Assembly (NCBI GenBank): GCA_013824865.1
Contig: PNON01000026.1
Span: forward strand, 1 to 32,049
DNA length: 32,049 nucleotides
From: Anaerolinea sp.
Lineage (GTDB): Bacteria; Chloroflexota; Anaerolineae; Anaerolineales; Anaerolineaceae
Direction: 5' to 3'
In this document: positions 6,329 to 15,126 of the stretch, one piece after another
Layout of the letters: every line of letters starts with the position of its first letter
Position numbering within the stretch: position 1 is the stretch's first letter
The notes under the pieces: generated by a model
The model's input: the letters and a program-made list of their open reading frames with translations, nothing else
What the model was told of the DNA's origin: nothing
The model's database searches: none
Program-made: the position numbers and the translations under genes

Positions 6329-9034
6329 ATGTCTGATATTGAAATGGCAAAAGCATACGACTTTAAGGCTACGGAGCAACGTCTTTATGATTGGTGGGAA
6401 AAGCAGGGTTACTTCAAGCCGACGAACGATCCAAACGAACCAGGGCATGACCCTTCCAGGAAGCCATTCGTCATTTCCATTCCTCCACCCAATGTAACTG
6501 GTGAACTGCACCTCGGGCACGCCATGTTCGTTTCCATGGAAGACCTGATGATCCGCTACCACCGCATGCTGGGTGAACCCACCCTGTGGGTGCCGGGCAG
6601 CGACCATGCCGGTATTGCCACCCAGCTTCAGGTTGAAAAAATGCTCATGGCAACTGAAGAGGTCTCCCGTGAGGAGTTAGGTCGGGAAAAATTTATCCGC
6701 CGCACCTGGGAGTGGAAGGAAAAGTACGGCGGGATGATCTTTAACCAGATCCGTCGCCTGGGCGCCTCTTGCGATTGGAGCCGCACCCGCTTCACGCTGG
6801 ATGAAGGCTTATCCAGGGCAGTGCGTGAGGCCTTCGTCTGCCTTTACGAAAAGGGTCTCATCTACCGCGGCCCCCGGATGATCAACTGGTCACCCGGTTT
6901 GAAAACAGCCGTTTCGGATCTGGAAGTGGAATACTCCGAAGAGCCAGGCACACTCTACTTCTTCAAATATATGTTGGCTGATGGCAGCGGTGAATTCATC
7001 GCGGTGGCCACCACCCGTCCGGAGACGATCCTGGCGGATACCGCTGTTGCCGTTCACCCAGATGATCCCCGCTATCAAAAACATATCAGCAAAATGGTCA
7101 TCGTCCCCATGCTGGGAAGGGAAGTCCCGGTCATCGCGGATGAATACGTAGATCGCGAGTTTGGCACCGGCGCCCTAAAGATCACCCCCGGTCACGATCC
7201 GAATGACTATGCCATCGGTCAGAAATTCAATCTACCCATTCTGAGTATGCTGGATGAATCTGCCCGGGTTACTGAAGTGGGCGGACCCTATGCCGGGTTG
7301 GATCGTTTCGAATGCCGAAAGAAGATTTGGGCGGATATGAATAACGCGGGGTTGGTCATCAAAGAACAGCCTTACACATTGAATGTCCCCCGGACCCAGC
7401 GCGGTGGGGAGATCGTGGAGCCTATGGTATCCACGCAATGGTTTGTTAAGATCCAACCATTGGCAGATGCCGCCCTGGCAGCAGTGAAGGATGGCAGCAT
7501 CAAGATCGTCCCGGAACGTTTCACCAAGGTTTATTACAATTGGTTGGAAACCATCCAGGATTGGTGCATCAGCCGCCAATTATGGTGGGGACACCGCATC
7601 CCGGTTTGGTATTGCAGCCAATGCGGCGAACAGGTTGTAAGCCGACAGGACCCCACCTCCTGTCAAAAATGCGGCAGCAAAGTCTTGACGCAGGACCCGG
7701 ATGTTTTGGATACCTGGTTTTCCTCCGGATTATGGCCGTTTTCCACCCTTGGCTGGCCTGAGGAGACCCCTGACTATAAGTATTTTTATCCTACATCCAT
7801 CCTGGAAACTGGTTACGACATCCTCTTCTTTTGGGTCACGCGCATGATCATGGATGGTATCGAATTTACCGGAAAACCTCCCTTCCATACCGTCTACCTG
7901 CATGGTCTTATCCGTGACGAAAAAGGGACCAAAATGAGCAAGACCAAGGGGAACGTCATTGATCCACTTGGAGTAATGGATGAAATGGGAACAGACGCTT
8001 TGCGTTTCACACTGCTGGTGGGTTCCACCCCCGGCAACGATATGAGTTTAAGCGTCAAAAAAGTGGAAGCCAACCGCAACTTCATTAATAAAATATGGAA
8101 TGCGGGACGTTTCGTCATCAATGCATTACCCAATGCCCCGGCCAATGCTGCTGATAAGCCAAACTTCACCCTGGCAGACCGATGGATCAAGACCCGCCTG
8201 GATCAGCTCATCCAGGACGTGGATCGTCTCTTCGGTCAGCATCAATATGGCGAAGCCGGGCGCCAGATCTATGAATTCTTCTGGAGCGAGTTTGCGGATT
8301 GGTACCTCGAGATTACCAAGCAGCAAATGGCTGCTGGCAGTGACCTGGCTTTCCATACTGCTCAAAACCTGGTGGTCATCATGGATACCACTCTGCGTCT
8401 GCTGCATCCATTTGTGCCATTCATTACAGAAGAACTCTGGGGCATCCTGCGGTCAGCATGCCAACAACATCCAGCTAATTTCACCCCCCCGTCGGGATGG
8501 AAGGATGCATTGATGATAGCGGATTGGCCAAAAGCTTCTATGAGTACCCCAATGGATGACGCGGCCCTGGAGGATTTTGCCCGGGTGATGGATATTGTGC
8601 GAGCCATTCGCAACTATCGCACCGAGAAGAATGTGAAACCCGGGACGAAGATTGAGGCAATGATAGTAGCCGGTGATAAGAAATCCATGCTGGAGCAGCA
8701 AGCTGGCGTGATCGCATCCCTCGCACACCTGGATCCACAAAAGGTCCTCATCACCACCAAAGGCATTTTAACCAGCGCACAACCCGGGTTGGTCGTTTCA
8801 GGTGTCGAAATCTACCTTACGCTGGAGGAAGTGATCAACCGGGAGGAAGAAAAACAACGTATGCAGGCAGAATTGAAAGAAACTGTAGATCAAATTAACC
8901 GGTTACAGACCCTGTTGGGTGGCTCTTTCGCAGAACGCGCCCCCGCCGCTGTGGTGGAAAAAGAAAAACAGAAACTGGACGCATTCCAGCAGACAGCGGA
9001 AAAATTAAAGCAGCAGCTTCATTCAATGAAATAA
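6329..9034 (+). CDS. valS: Valyl-tRNA synthetase
   Basis: A 901-aa class I aminoacyl-tRNA synthetase that charges tRNA-Val in the cytoplasm. The HIGH motif is HLGHA (61-65) and the KMSKS motif is KMSKTKGN (535-542). Between them are the CP1 editing domain (ATTRPETILADTAVAVHP) and a four-cysteine zinc knuckle (CSQCG...CQKCG, near residues 430-450). The C-terminus is a Val-type coiled-coil tRNA-binding arm (about 835-901, rich in Glu/Lys/Gln). The start is ATG 6329 with GGAGG 5 nt upstream; a longer frame opening at 6260 would lie inside the T-box and terminator, so it is rejected. Expression is under T-box control. A strong terminator follows. Confidence 0.97.
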   Translation: MSDIEMAKAYDFKATEQRLYDWWEKQGYFKPTNDPNEPGHDPSRKPFVISIPPPNVTGELHLGHAMFVSMEDLMIRYHRMLGEPTLWVPGSDHAGIATQLQVEKMLMATEEVSREELGREKFIRRTWEWKEKYGGMIFNQIRRLGASCDWSRTRFTLDEGLSRAVREAFVCLYEKGLIYRGPRMINWSPGLKTAVSDLEVEYSEEPGTLYFFKYMLADGSGEFIAVATTRPETILADTAVAVHPDDPRYQKHISKMVIVPMLGREVPVIADEYVDREFGTGALKITPGHDPNDYAIGQKFNLPILSMLDESARVTEVGGPYAGLDRFECRKKIWADMNNAGLVIKEQPYTLNVPRTQRGGEIVEPMVSTQWFVKIQPLADAALAAVKDGSIKIVPERFTKVYYNWLETIQDWCISRQLWWGHRIPVWYCSQCGEQVVSRQDPTSCQKCGSKVLTQDPDVLDTWFSSGLWPFSTLGWPEETPDYKYFYPTSILETGYDILFFWVTRMIMDGIEFTGKPPFHTVYLHGLIRDEKGTKMSKTKGNVIDPLGVMDEMGTDALRFTLLVGSTPGNDMSLSVKKVEANRNFINKIWNAGRFVINALPNAPANAADKPNFTLADRWIKTRLDQLIQDVDRLFGQHQYGEAGRQIYEFFWSEFADWYLEITKQQMAAGSDLAFHTAQNLVVIMDTTLRLLHPFVPFITEELWGILRSACQQHPANFTPPSGWKDALMIADWPKASMSTPMDDAALEDFARVMDIVRAIRNYRTEKNVKPGTKIEAMIVAGDKKSMLEQQAGVIASLAHLDPQKVLITTKGILTSAQPGLVVSGVEIYLTLEEVINREEEKQRMQAELKETVDQINRLQTLLGGSFAERAPAAVVEKEKQKLDAFQQTAEKLKQQLHSMK

Positions 9035-9054
9035 GCATTACAACAAATACAACT

Positions 9055-9090
9055 CAAAGGGAGCGAACCTGGTTCACTCCCTTTGTTTTT
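9055..9090. terminator. Terminator between convergent valS and hybD
   Basis: CAAAGGGAG (9055-9063) pairs with CTCCCTTTG (9077-9085), with an inner GAAC/GTTC arm, followed by a T-run. It lies between convergent genes and can probably serve both directions. Confidence 0.8.
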
Positions 9091-9152
9091 ATACTTTTAT
9101 CAGTTGAAGAATTTGCAATTCCTTATAGATGGATCATCATGAGAGGGGAAAG

Positions 9153-9605
9153 TCATCTCACTTCCTGTTTAATCCTCTCCACATACTCCGGTAATGCTGC
9201 TGCCACCTCTTCAGTTAATGTTGTGCTGGTTTCCAGGCTTTCCGCCTCCACACAAAAGATGACCACTTCTTTCGGATATATATTGGAGAGTTTGGCCGCG
9301 AAAAGCATTTCTGGCAGGCCAATCTCGTGCGGCGAGGTCTTAATGGAAAGGTATGCCGGCACTTTCTCTCCTGTGATCCGGCTAATCTTGCCCGGCGAAC
9401 CATTGGGTTTGGCCGCATCCAAAACGATGAGCCGTTCCAATCCTTCCAGATATTGCAGCAGATCCAGTCCACAGGTGCCGCCATCCACAATCGGAATGGA
9501 TGGGTCTATCTCCCCAGACTCCTGCAGCAATTTGACGGCGTGGATGCCCACGCCGTCGTCTGAGAGTATCAAATTACCGACACCAAGTATGAGTGTTCTT
9601 CCCAT
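9153..9605 (-). CDS. hybD: Hydrogenase maturation endopeptidase (HybD family)
   Basis: A 150-aa cytoplasmic protease of the M52 family. After nickel insertion it cuts the C-terminal tail from the hydrogenase large subunit, behind the last nickel-region histidine. The N-terminus MGRTLILGVGNLILSDDGVG carries the family GxGN...DDGxG motif (the acidic nickel ligand is Asp17 here, Glu in E. coli HybD). The other ligands appear in VLDAAKPNGSPG (Asp) and TSPHEIGL (His). The start is ATG 9605, 8 nt after the hybC stop codon; the longer frame to 9686 overlaps hybC and has no family support. It is the last gene of the hyb operon. The full substrate is probably the neighbouring HybC, whose tail after H556 is 16 residues. 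Confidence 0.93.
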   Translation of the reverse strand: MGRTLILGVGNLILSDDGVGIHAVKLLQESGEIDPSIPIVDGGTCGLDLLQYLEGLERLIVLDAAKPNGSPGKISRITGEKVPAYLSIKTSPHEIGLPEMLFAAKLSNIYPKEVVIFCVEAESLETSTTLTEEVAAALPEYVERIKQEVR

Positions 9606-9613
9606 AACCCTGG

Positions 9614-11332
9614 TCAATCCATCACAACCACACGGGTAATCTCTTTCCCTTCCGGGTCGAGCACGTGGACAGCGCAGGCCATGCATGGGTCAAATGAATG
9701 GATGGTTCGCAAGATCTCCACTGGCTGTTCCGGGTCTGCCACCGGTGTACCGATGAGAGCCGCTTCATAGGCGCCATGCAAGCCTTTCGCGTCCCGAGGC
9801 GAGCCATTCCAAGTAGAAGGTACAATCGCCTGATAGTTTGCGATCTTGCCGTCTTTGATGTGGATCCAGTGCCCCAGCGCCCCGCGGGGAGCTTCCGTCC
9901 AGCCCCAGCCCATGGCTTCCGCCGGCCAGGTGGAAGGATCCCAGTGAACGTTCTCATGGATCTTCAGATCGCCGGAGCCAATATTGGCTGCCAGTTCCAT
10001 CGTCCAGGGCTCCAATTGTTCAGCCAACACCGCGGTTTCGATACAGCGGGCTGCAGTGCGTCCAAGCGTAGAGAACAGAGCTGATGCAGGCGCTCCCAGC
10101 TTATTCAGCACAAAGTCCACATAGAATTTCACCCGCTCATGTCCGGAAACATAGGCGATAAGCATCCTGGCTAGCGGCCCAACTTCCATGGATTTATTGT
10201 CATAACGTGGTGCCTTCAACCAGGAATACTTACCCTCAGTATCTAGGAATTCGTAAGGCGGCTTGGGACCGGTGTAATTCGGTTTAGTCTCGCCAACGGA
10301 CGGGTGCAAGCCTGTCTTTTCATCATCGTAACTGAACCAGGAATGGCTGACATACTCACTGATCTTGTCGCCATCCAGTGGAATAATTTTCGATAGATCG
10401 CTGTCAAGGATCAGTCCGCGCGGGAAGAATAAATGCTCGGGGTTGTTCGGGTCAGCGCCATCCACCAGCGGGAAATCACCATAGGACATGAAATTGCCCA
10501 GCCCCTCACCCAATCCAGCCCATTCCAGGTAGAATGGGGCAACAGCCAGCACATCAGGCACATATACCTTATCCACAAATTCCTTGGCTTTACGGAATAA
10601 ACCCAGCAATTGCGCGATCTTGTCCGCATTGATGGCTGCCTGGCTGTTCGGGTCCACCGGAATGGACATACCACCCACCAGGTAGGTTTGCAGATGCGGG
10701 TTCTTGGCGCCAAGAATGGCGTGTGCTTTGATTACCTCACGCTGCCACTCGAGCGCTTCCAGGTAATGCGCAACCGCCATCAGGTTGGCTTCCGGCGGCA
10801 GTTTGTAAGCTGGATGTCCCCAGTAAGCGTTACCAAACAAACCCAACTGGCCGCTATCCACAAAGGATTGGATGCGGGTTTGAACACTCCTGAAATAATC
10901 CTCGCTGGATTTGTCCCAATCGGAGATGGACTGTGCCAGTTCGGATGTGGCTTTGGGGTCAGCGCTGAGCGCTGAAACGATATCCACCCAATCCAGCGCA
11001 TGCAAATGATAAAAATGGACAACGTGGTCTTGTACGTATTGAATCGCCTCGATAATATTGCGGATCAGGCGGGCATTCTTTGGGATCTGTATCCCCAGGG
11101 CATCTTCGACAGCTCGCACGGAGCTGAGTGCATGTACAGTCGTTCAGACACCGCAAATTCTTTGGGTGAATGTCCATGCCTCCCGCGGGTCCCGCCCCTG
11201 TAAGATCAACTCAATACCCCGGAACATGGTACTGCTACTCCAGGCTTTGGTCACAACACCATCCGCAACTTCCACCTCTAAACGCAGGTGACCTTCTATG
11301 CGGGTGATCGGATCAATTGCAATTTTTGCCAT
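9614..11332 (-). CDS. hybC: [NiFe] hydrogenase large subunit, HybC type, with in-frame TGA (predicted selenocysteine) at the N-terminal nickel motif
   Basis: A 572-codon frame interrupted once, by TGA at 11146-11144 (codon 63). The product is the nickel-carrying subunit of a periplasm-facing uptake hydrogenase. It starts [22 protein letters not shown] and reaches TQRICGV just before TGA. The frame then continues unchanged as [17 protein letters not shown], which is the normal family sequence after RICGVC. So TGA replaces the second Cys of RxCGxC. The C-terminal nickel motif is intact ([10 protein letters not shown]550 and C553), as are APRGALGHW and STWN. A 6-bp hairpin lies where a SECIS is expected. 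The gene ends in TGA, so TGA is also a normal stop here. Alternatives are a nonsense mutation or a base-calling error. Start: ATG 11332 with GAAGGAG upstream. Note that Sec prediction is inference; the TGA and frame continuity are directly visible. Confidence 0.9.
11107..11146 (-). other. Candidate bacterial SECIS element with its UGA
   Basis: Reading the minus strand from TGA (11146-11144), 17 nt follow, then CAGCTC (11126-11121), loop CGTGC (11120-11116), and GAGCTG (11115-11110), a perfect 6-bp stem. CGA (11142-11140) and TCG (11109-11107) can extend the base. The apical loop starts 23 nt after the UGA and has G as its second base, which fits the general bacterial SECIS rules as I know them (loop roughly 16-37 nt from UGA, G early in the loop). 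It lies wholly inside coding sequence for conserved residues, which limits how strong this evidence is. Confidence 0.55.
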
Positions 11333-11356
11333 AATCTCTCTCCTTCAGGAAGTGTT

Positions 11357-12505
11357 TTAAAGCTGCTTGACAGTTGCTTCTTTTGGTTCCGGGAACATCG
11401 GCAGGAATCTGACTGCTGCATCAAACATGATGATGCCCAGGCAGGTCAGCCCAATCGATACCGCGATTTCAGACCAGGCGGGGACGTATAGAGCGCCATT
11501 AAAAAACACCAGGGCAGAATTAATTCGGTTCATGATCAATCCAACCATGGCAAAGAAGGCAGCCCAGATGATCCCCTTCCGCGAGTTCCTGATTTTTGGG
11601 TTTGCGAACATCAACATTGGGATGGCTATACCGCCTATTATTTCAATAAAATAAAGGAAGGATGCCAGATCGACTTTGAGTAAGTACATATATTCTTTGC
11701 TAACTATCAAGTCGCCAATTTTGAGAACCAAATAGAGACCAAGCACCCACGGGATTGCCTTTGTGAGTCTGGACAAAAGATTTAACTCGAACCTATAGCC
11801 ATAAGTACGGGCTGAGTGATAGGATTCAAAAACTACCATGCCCAGACCGGCGGCAATGGCAGAAATGAAGAAATACACCGGCAATAACGAAGAATACCAT
11901 AATGGGTGTATTTTGTATGGCAAAATGGTCAGCATGGTTCCCAGTGTGGACTGGTGAAGGGTGGACAGGATAATGCCAGCGAAGATCAATGGCACCTGGA
12001 TGGCATGTACCGTCCGCAACGGCACCTTCCAGTGCAGCGCTTCAAAAAGGGTGGGGCTAAATTCCAACGCCAGCACAGTTAAATACAACATCACACACCA
12101 ACCAATCTCAAATAAGGGCGAGTGTATGTTGTAATAAATGATAAGATGCCAGATGCGCAGCGGGAAGCCAAGATCTGCCAGCAAGGTCAGTGCAGCCAGA
12201 ATATAGCCGATGAAGCCCGTGAGGATGGTGGAGCGCACAATCGGATAAAACTGTTTCAGATTGAAAACATACACCACCGCAGCTATTGTGAATGCTCCTG
12301 CTGCCAGGCCAATTCCAGCCATCATATCAAAGCTAATCCAGATACCCCAACCGCGAAGATCGCTCAGATTCGTGGTGGGACCCAATCCAACAATCCATCT
12401 CCAGGCAGCTACAGCCATACCAAGCGCCCCCACAATCCAGATGAATTTTATTCCAGGGCCAACCTTGTAATGCCGTAAACGTATGTCGCCAAAGTTAGCC
12501 GCCAT
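11357..12505 (-). CDS. hybB: Hydrogenase membrane subunit, NrfD/HybB type
   Basis: A 382-aa polytopic protein of the NrfD/PsrC family with about nine to ten hydrophobic segments (for example FIWIVGALGMAVAAW, FTIAAVVYVF, TILTGFIGYILAALTLLA, VYFFISAIAAGLGMVVF). It receives electrons from the HybA ferredoxin subunit and reduces the quinone pool, so hydrogen oxidation is linked to respiration. Upstream in-frame codons reach 12598, but AAGGAGGT at 12518-12511 places initiation at the paired ATGs 12508/12505; 12505 has the better spacing. It overlaps the end of hybA by 11 nt and ends 24 nt before hybC, typical of translational coupling. HybB of this kind has no cofactor; ligands for quinone are not evident from sequence. 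Confidence 0.92.
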   Translation of the reverse strand: MAANFGDIRLRHYKVGPGIKFIWIVGALGMAVAAWRWIVGLGPTTNLSDLRGWGIWISFDMMAGIGLAAGAFTIAAVVYVFNLKQFYPIVRSTILTGFIGYILAALTLLADLGFPLRIWHLIIYYNIHSPLFEIGWCVMLYLTVLALEFSPTLFEALHWKVPLRTVHAIQVPLIFAGIILSTLHQSTLGTMLTILPYKIHPLWYSSLLPVYFFISAIAAGLGMVVFESYHSARTYGYRFELNLLSRLTKAIPWVLGLYLVLKIGDLIVSKEYMYLLKVDLASFLYFIEIIGGIAIPMLMFANPKIRNSRKGIIWAAFFAMVGLIMNRINSALVFFNGALYVPAWSEIAVSIGLTCLGIIMFDAAVRFLPMFPEPKEATVKQL

Positions 12506-13373
12506 CATGCACCTCCTTGCCATCATCATTGCGGTGGGTGTAGAAATACGTACCGGTGAGGAATGCCCCAACGATACCCACCACCCATGGCACAGCATTC
12601 AAATACGGCCAGTCGACCTCAGGTAACGGTCTTTCATTTAATTCTGGCAAGCCCAGAAGCAGCGGGTTCACGCCTGTGATGTAAAGCACATCGGTGCCGC
12701 CGACTTCCTTTTCACCATACACATAATCCACATAGCGCTCAGTGTCCTCGATGCGCCCTTTGGCCACAGCAAGCATATCCTTTCGTGTACCAAAGCCAAT
12801 TGCTCCGGTGGGGCAGGCATCGGCACAGGCTGGCTGTTCACCATTCGCCAGTCTGTCGGCACAGAAGTCGCATTTTTGGATCTTTGGCAAATTAGAATAC
12901 CACTGCGCTTTGGGGATGCTAAAGGGACAGGCTGCCATACAATACCGGCAGCCAATACATCGTTCCGCATGGTAAACCACTGGGCCAGCATCGGTTTTTT
13001 CCAATGCTGCCACCGGGCAAACTGAAGTGCAGGCAGGTTCGATACAGTGCATGCAGTTGGCTTTGACAAAAGATGTCCCTTCTTCGCCATCATACAACTT
13101 GATCAGCGTCCAGGTATCTGCATTTAAGTCGGTTGGAGCTTCCCAGATGCCCTCCAGGTCAGTGGTGGGGGGAAGATTGGAGCGTTCTTTGCAAGCCACC
13201 TGGCAGGCTTTACAACCCACACACTTGGTGGCATCGTACAGCATCGAAGCTTGTGTTTCAGCCGCAGCTTGATTGATCAGGTTCTTTACCTGTGGTATGG
13301 GAACTTCAGTGAGTGCTAATCCACCCAACCCCGCCCCCGCAGTTTTTAAGAAATCTCTCCGGTTGATGGACAT
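12495..13373 (-). CDS. hybA: Hydrogenase iron-sulfur subunit, HybA type (Tat-exported)
   Basis: A 292-aa exported ferredoxin. A Tat signal (NRRDFLKTAGAGLGG) is at residues 4-18. Four [4Fe-4S] sites follow from the cysteine groups CVGCKACQVAC, CMHCIEPACTSVCP, CIGCRYCMAACP and CDFC...CADACP. A hydrophobic C-terminal helix (WVVGIVGAFLTGTYFY) anchors it to the membrane. It passes electrons from the small subunit HybO to the membrane subunit HybB. Start ATG 13373 with GGAGG upstream. It begins 18 nt after the hybO stop codon. The gene order hybO-hybA-hybB-hybC-hybD is the same as in E. coli hydrogenase 2. Confidence 0.94.
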   Translation of the reverse strand: MSINRRDFLKTAGAGLGGLALTEVPIPQVKNLINQAAAETQASMLYDATKCVGCKACQVACKERSNLPPTTDLEGIWEAPTDLNADTWTLIKLYDGEEGTSFVKANCMHCIEPACTSVCPVAALEKTDAGPVVYHAERCIGCRYCMAACPFSIPKAQWYSNLPKIQKCDFCADRLANGEQPACADACPTGAIGFGTRKDMLAVAKGRIEDTERYVDYVYGEKEVGGTDVLYITGVNPLLLGLPELNERPLPEVDWPYLNAVPWVVGIVGAFLTGTYFYTHRNDDGKEVHDGG

Positions 13374-13391
13374 ATCAATCCTCCATCATCC

Positions 13392-14534
13392 TTACTTTGA
13401 ATCCGGATGTTCTTCCGGTCCGGTTAATTCATCATCATGTTTCAGTTCCATGCCAGACTTCTTGTTGACCATATCATAAGCAAATGCCCCGGCAGCACCA
13501 ACAATCAAACCCAATGTCCCGCCTGCAATGGCAGCACCCACTGGGGTAATCAGTTCTTCAGGAGGAACGATCCCGGGATATTGCGAAGGTGGCGTGAATT
13601 CTACCAGCTCTAAGGGTTCGTATGTCTCGAGATCCCAAAAACCAGGTTCGGAACAGCCAATGCATGGATGACCAGCGCCAATTGGCCAATTTGTACCTTC
13701 ATTGAAGCGCACCGTCGGGCAATTATGATACGACATGGGTCCCTTGCAGCCCATTTTGTACAGGCACCACCCCAGGCGGTGACCTTCATCGCCCCAATCT
13801 TTGACAAATTCGCCAGCTGAGAAATGCCCACGCCGTTCACAGTTATCGTGGATCAAATGGCCAAACGCGAACATGGGCCGATTCAGTGCATCCATCGCTG
13901 GTAGTGCACCGAAGGTTAGGAAGTGAACCACTGTCGCTGTGAGATTGACCGGGTTCATCGGGCAACCGGGGATATTAAGTACCGGTTTATCCTTGATGAG
14001 ATCCATCACACCAACAGCATTCGTAGGGTTGGGTCTTGCTTTGGGTAAGCCGCCAAATGTGGCGCAATTGCCAACCGCCACAACAGCAATGGCATTCTTC
14101 GCGGCTTCCTTCAGCAGCTGAACCGATGATTTTCCACCCACGCAGCAGTAACCGGCATCCTCATCCAGTGAGATGGATCCCTCTACCACCAGTAAGTAAC
14201 CGCCCGCAGCAATGGTGGCTTCTTTGGCTTCTTCCGCCCTTCTGCCCGAGGCTGCCATGATGGTTTCATGGTAATCCACTGAAAGGATGTCCAGCACAAC
14301 TTCCGCTGCCGTAGGGCTGGATGAACGCAGGAAGGCTTCACTGCAACCAGCGCAATCCTGTAGCTCAAGCCATATCACTGGAGTACGTTTGGGGTTGGTC
14401 AGGGCATTTCTGATCAGCTCTTCTGAGCTTTTTGGTAAAGCCAGCGCGCCAGCCATTAAACTGCAAAAGGCTAGAAAATCGCGCCGCGAAACCGTGGGTG
14501 CTAACTCTGTCTCTGTAGGAACCTGAATTGCCAT
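13392..14534 (-). CDS. hybO: [NiFe] hydrogenase small subunit, HybO type (Tat-exported, membrane-anchored)
   Basis: A 380-aa subunit carrying the electron-transfer Fe-S chain. A Tat signal (VSRRDFLAFC) is at residues 14-23. The cluster ligands are recognisable: CAGCSEAFLR (proximal), GNCATFGG, IPGCPMNP, HDNCERRGHF (distal His and Cys), GWCLYKMGCKGP and HPCIGCSEPGFWD. A C-terminal transmembrane helix (AAIAGGTLGLIVGAAGAFA) precedes a charged cytoplasmic tail. The large subunit lacks a signal, so the two are expected to be exported together through the Tat signal of HybO. Start ATG 14534 with AGGAGGT upstream. It is the first gene of the operon; a predicted FNR-like site and -10 lie 80-130 nt upstream. 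No hyp maturation genes are in the window. Confidence 0.95.
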   Translation of the reverse strand: MAIQVPTETELAPTVSRRDFLAFCSLMAGALALPKSSEELIRNALTNPKRTPVIWLELQDCAGCSEAFLRSSSPTAAEVVLDILSVDYHETIMAASGRRAEEAKEATIAAGGYLLVVEGSISLDEDAGYCCVGGKSSVQLLKEAAKNAIAVVAVGNCATFGGLPKARPNPTNAVGVMDLIKDKPVLNIPGCPMNPVNLTATVVHFLTFGALPAMDALNRPMFAFGHLIHDNCERRGHFSAGEFVKDWGDEGHRLGWCLYKMGCKGPMSYHNCPTVRFNEGTNWPIGAGHPCIGCSEPGFWDLETYEPLELVEFTPPSQYPGIVPPEELITPVGAAIAGGTLGLIVGAAGAFAYDMVNKKSGMELKHDDELTGPEEHPDSK

Positions 14535-14613
14535 AAAACCTCCTGTTGGGAAATAATAAGAACAACCAGTACAACATACTCATAGCTACTGCTACTATAA
14601 TGAACAGCTAGTT

Positions 14614-14662
14614 AGTACCATTAATACATTTTTTTTTATTAGCAGCATTTTATCACTATCAA
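14614..14662 (-). promoter_or_regulatory. Candidate FNR/CRP-type site and -10 box of the hyb operon
   Basis: On the minus strand TTGATAGTGATAAA (14662-14649) matches the FNR consensus TTGAT-N4-ATCAA at 9 of 10 fixed positions. A TATTAA -10 candidate (14626-14621) would start transcription near 14614, placing the site centre at about -41.5, the usual position for an FNR-activated promoter. Anaerobic induction would suit a hydrogenase. This is inference from one site. Confidence 0.4.
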
Positions 14663-14663
14663 T

Positions 14664-15126
14664 TTTATAAATCAATAGCCAAATCATCTGTTACATGGAT
14701 AAGTATGTCCATTATCCAAACTGACCTTGGAGGTATTATTTTTAAATATGCTAAAATTGAACGATGTCCCCCAGCGGTTATTTCTACCCAATTAGAACAG
14801 GTCATTTTTAGAAGCGAATCCTTGGCTGTGGAATTAAACCTGGAGATAGACTATCCTCCTTCATTTTTTCTACAAGATGGAATAGCAACAATGGTTCGAT
14901 TACAAATGCTTATGAGCAGCCAAAAGATATGACTACAATAGGATTTATACTAGTGTTCTCGTACTATACTTCCCTATGTGCTATGTTGTTGCGCTTCAAC
15001 TACGAATTTAAAATACCGCGAAATAATCCTTTATGCAATTTTCGGGGCATGATTCAACCCAAACTGATAGCCGCCTTACCGTGGCCTGAACAACAATAAT
15101 TATATATTTTCCCAAGAGGTATTCAT
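14664..15126. other. Intergenic region between hybO and the M29 peptidase gene
   Basis: About 460 nt with no recognisable gene. It holds one small open frame (listed separately) and a stretch of AT-rich sequence. I see no terminator or repeat in it. Confidence 0.4.
14705..14932 (+). CDS. Doubtful small ORF
   Basis: A 75-codon frame starting MSIIQTDLGGIIFKYAK. It has no ribosome binding site and I see no family match. Composition is plausible for protein but length is short enough for chance. It could be a remnant of a longer gene. Confidence 0.2.
   Translation: MSIIQTDLGGIIFKYAKIERCPPAVISTQLEQVIFRSESLAVELNLEIDYPPSFFLQDGIATMVRLQMLMSSQKI

Noticed and set aside
9614-11332. hybC read as two separate genes split by a stop codon (pseudogene or frameshift)
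   Set aside because: Both halves are in exactly the same frame and join at the expected residue. The only defect is TGA at one conserved Cys codon, and the rest is well conserved, so a single Sec-containing gene is the better reading.
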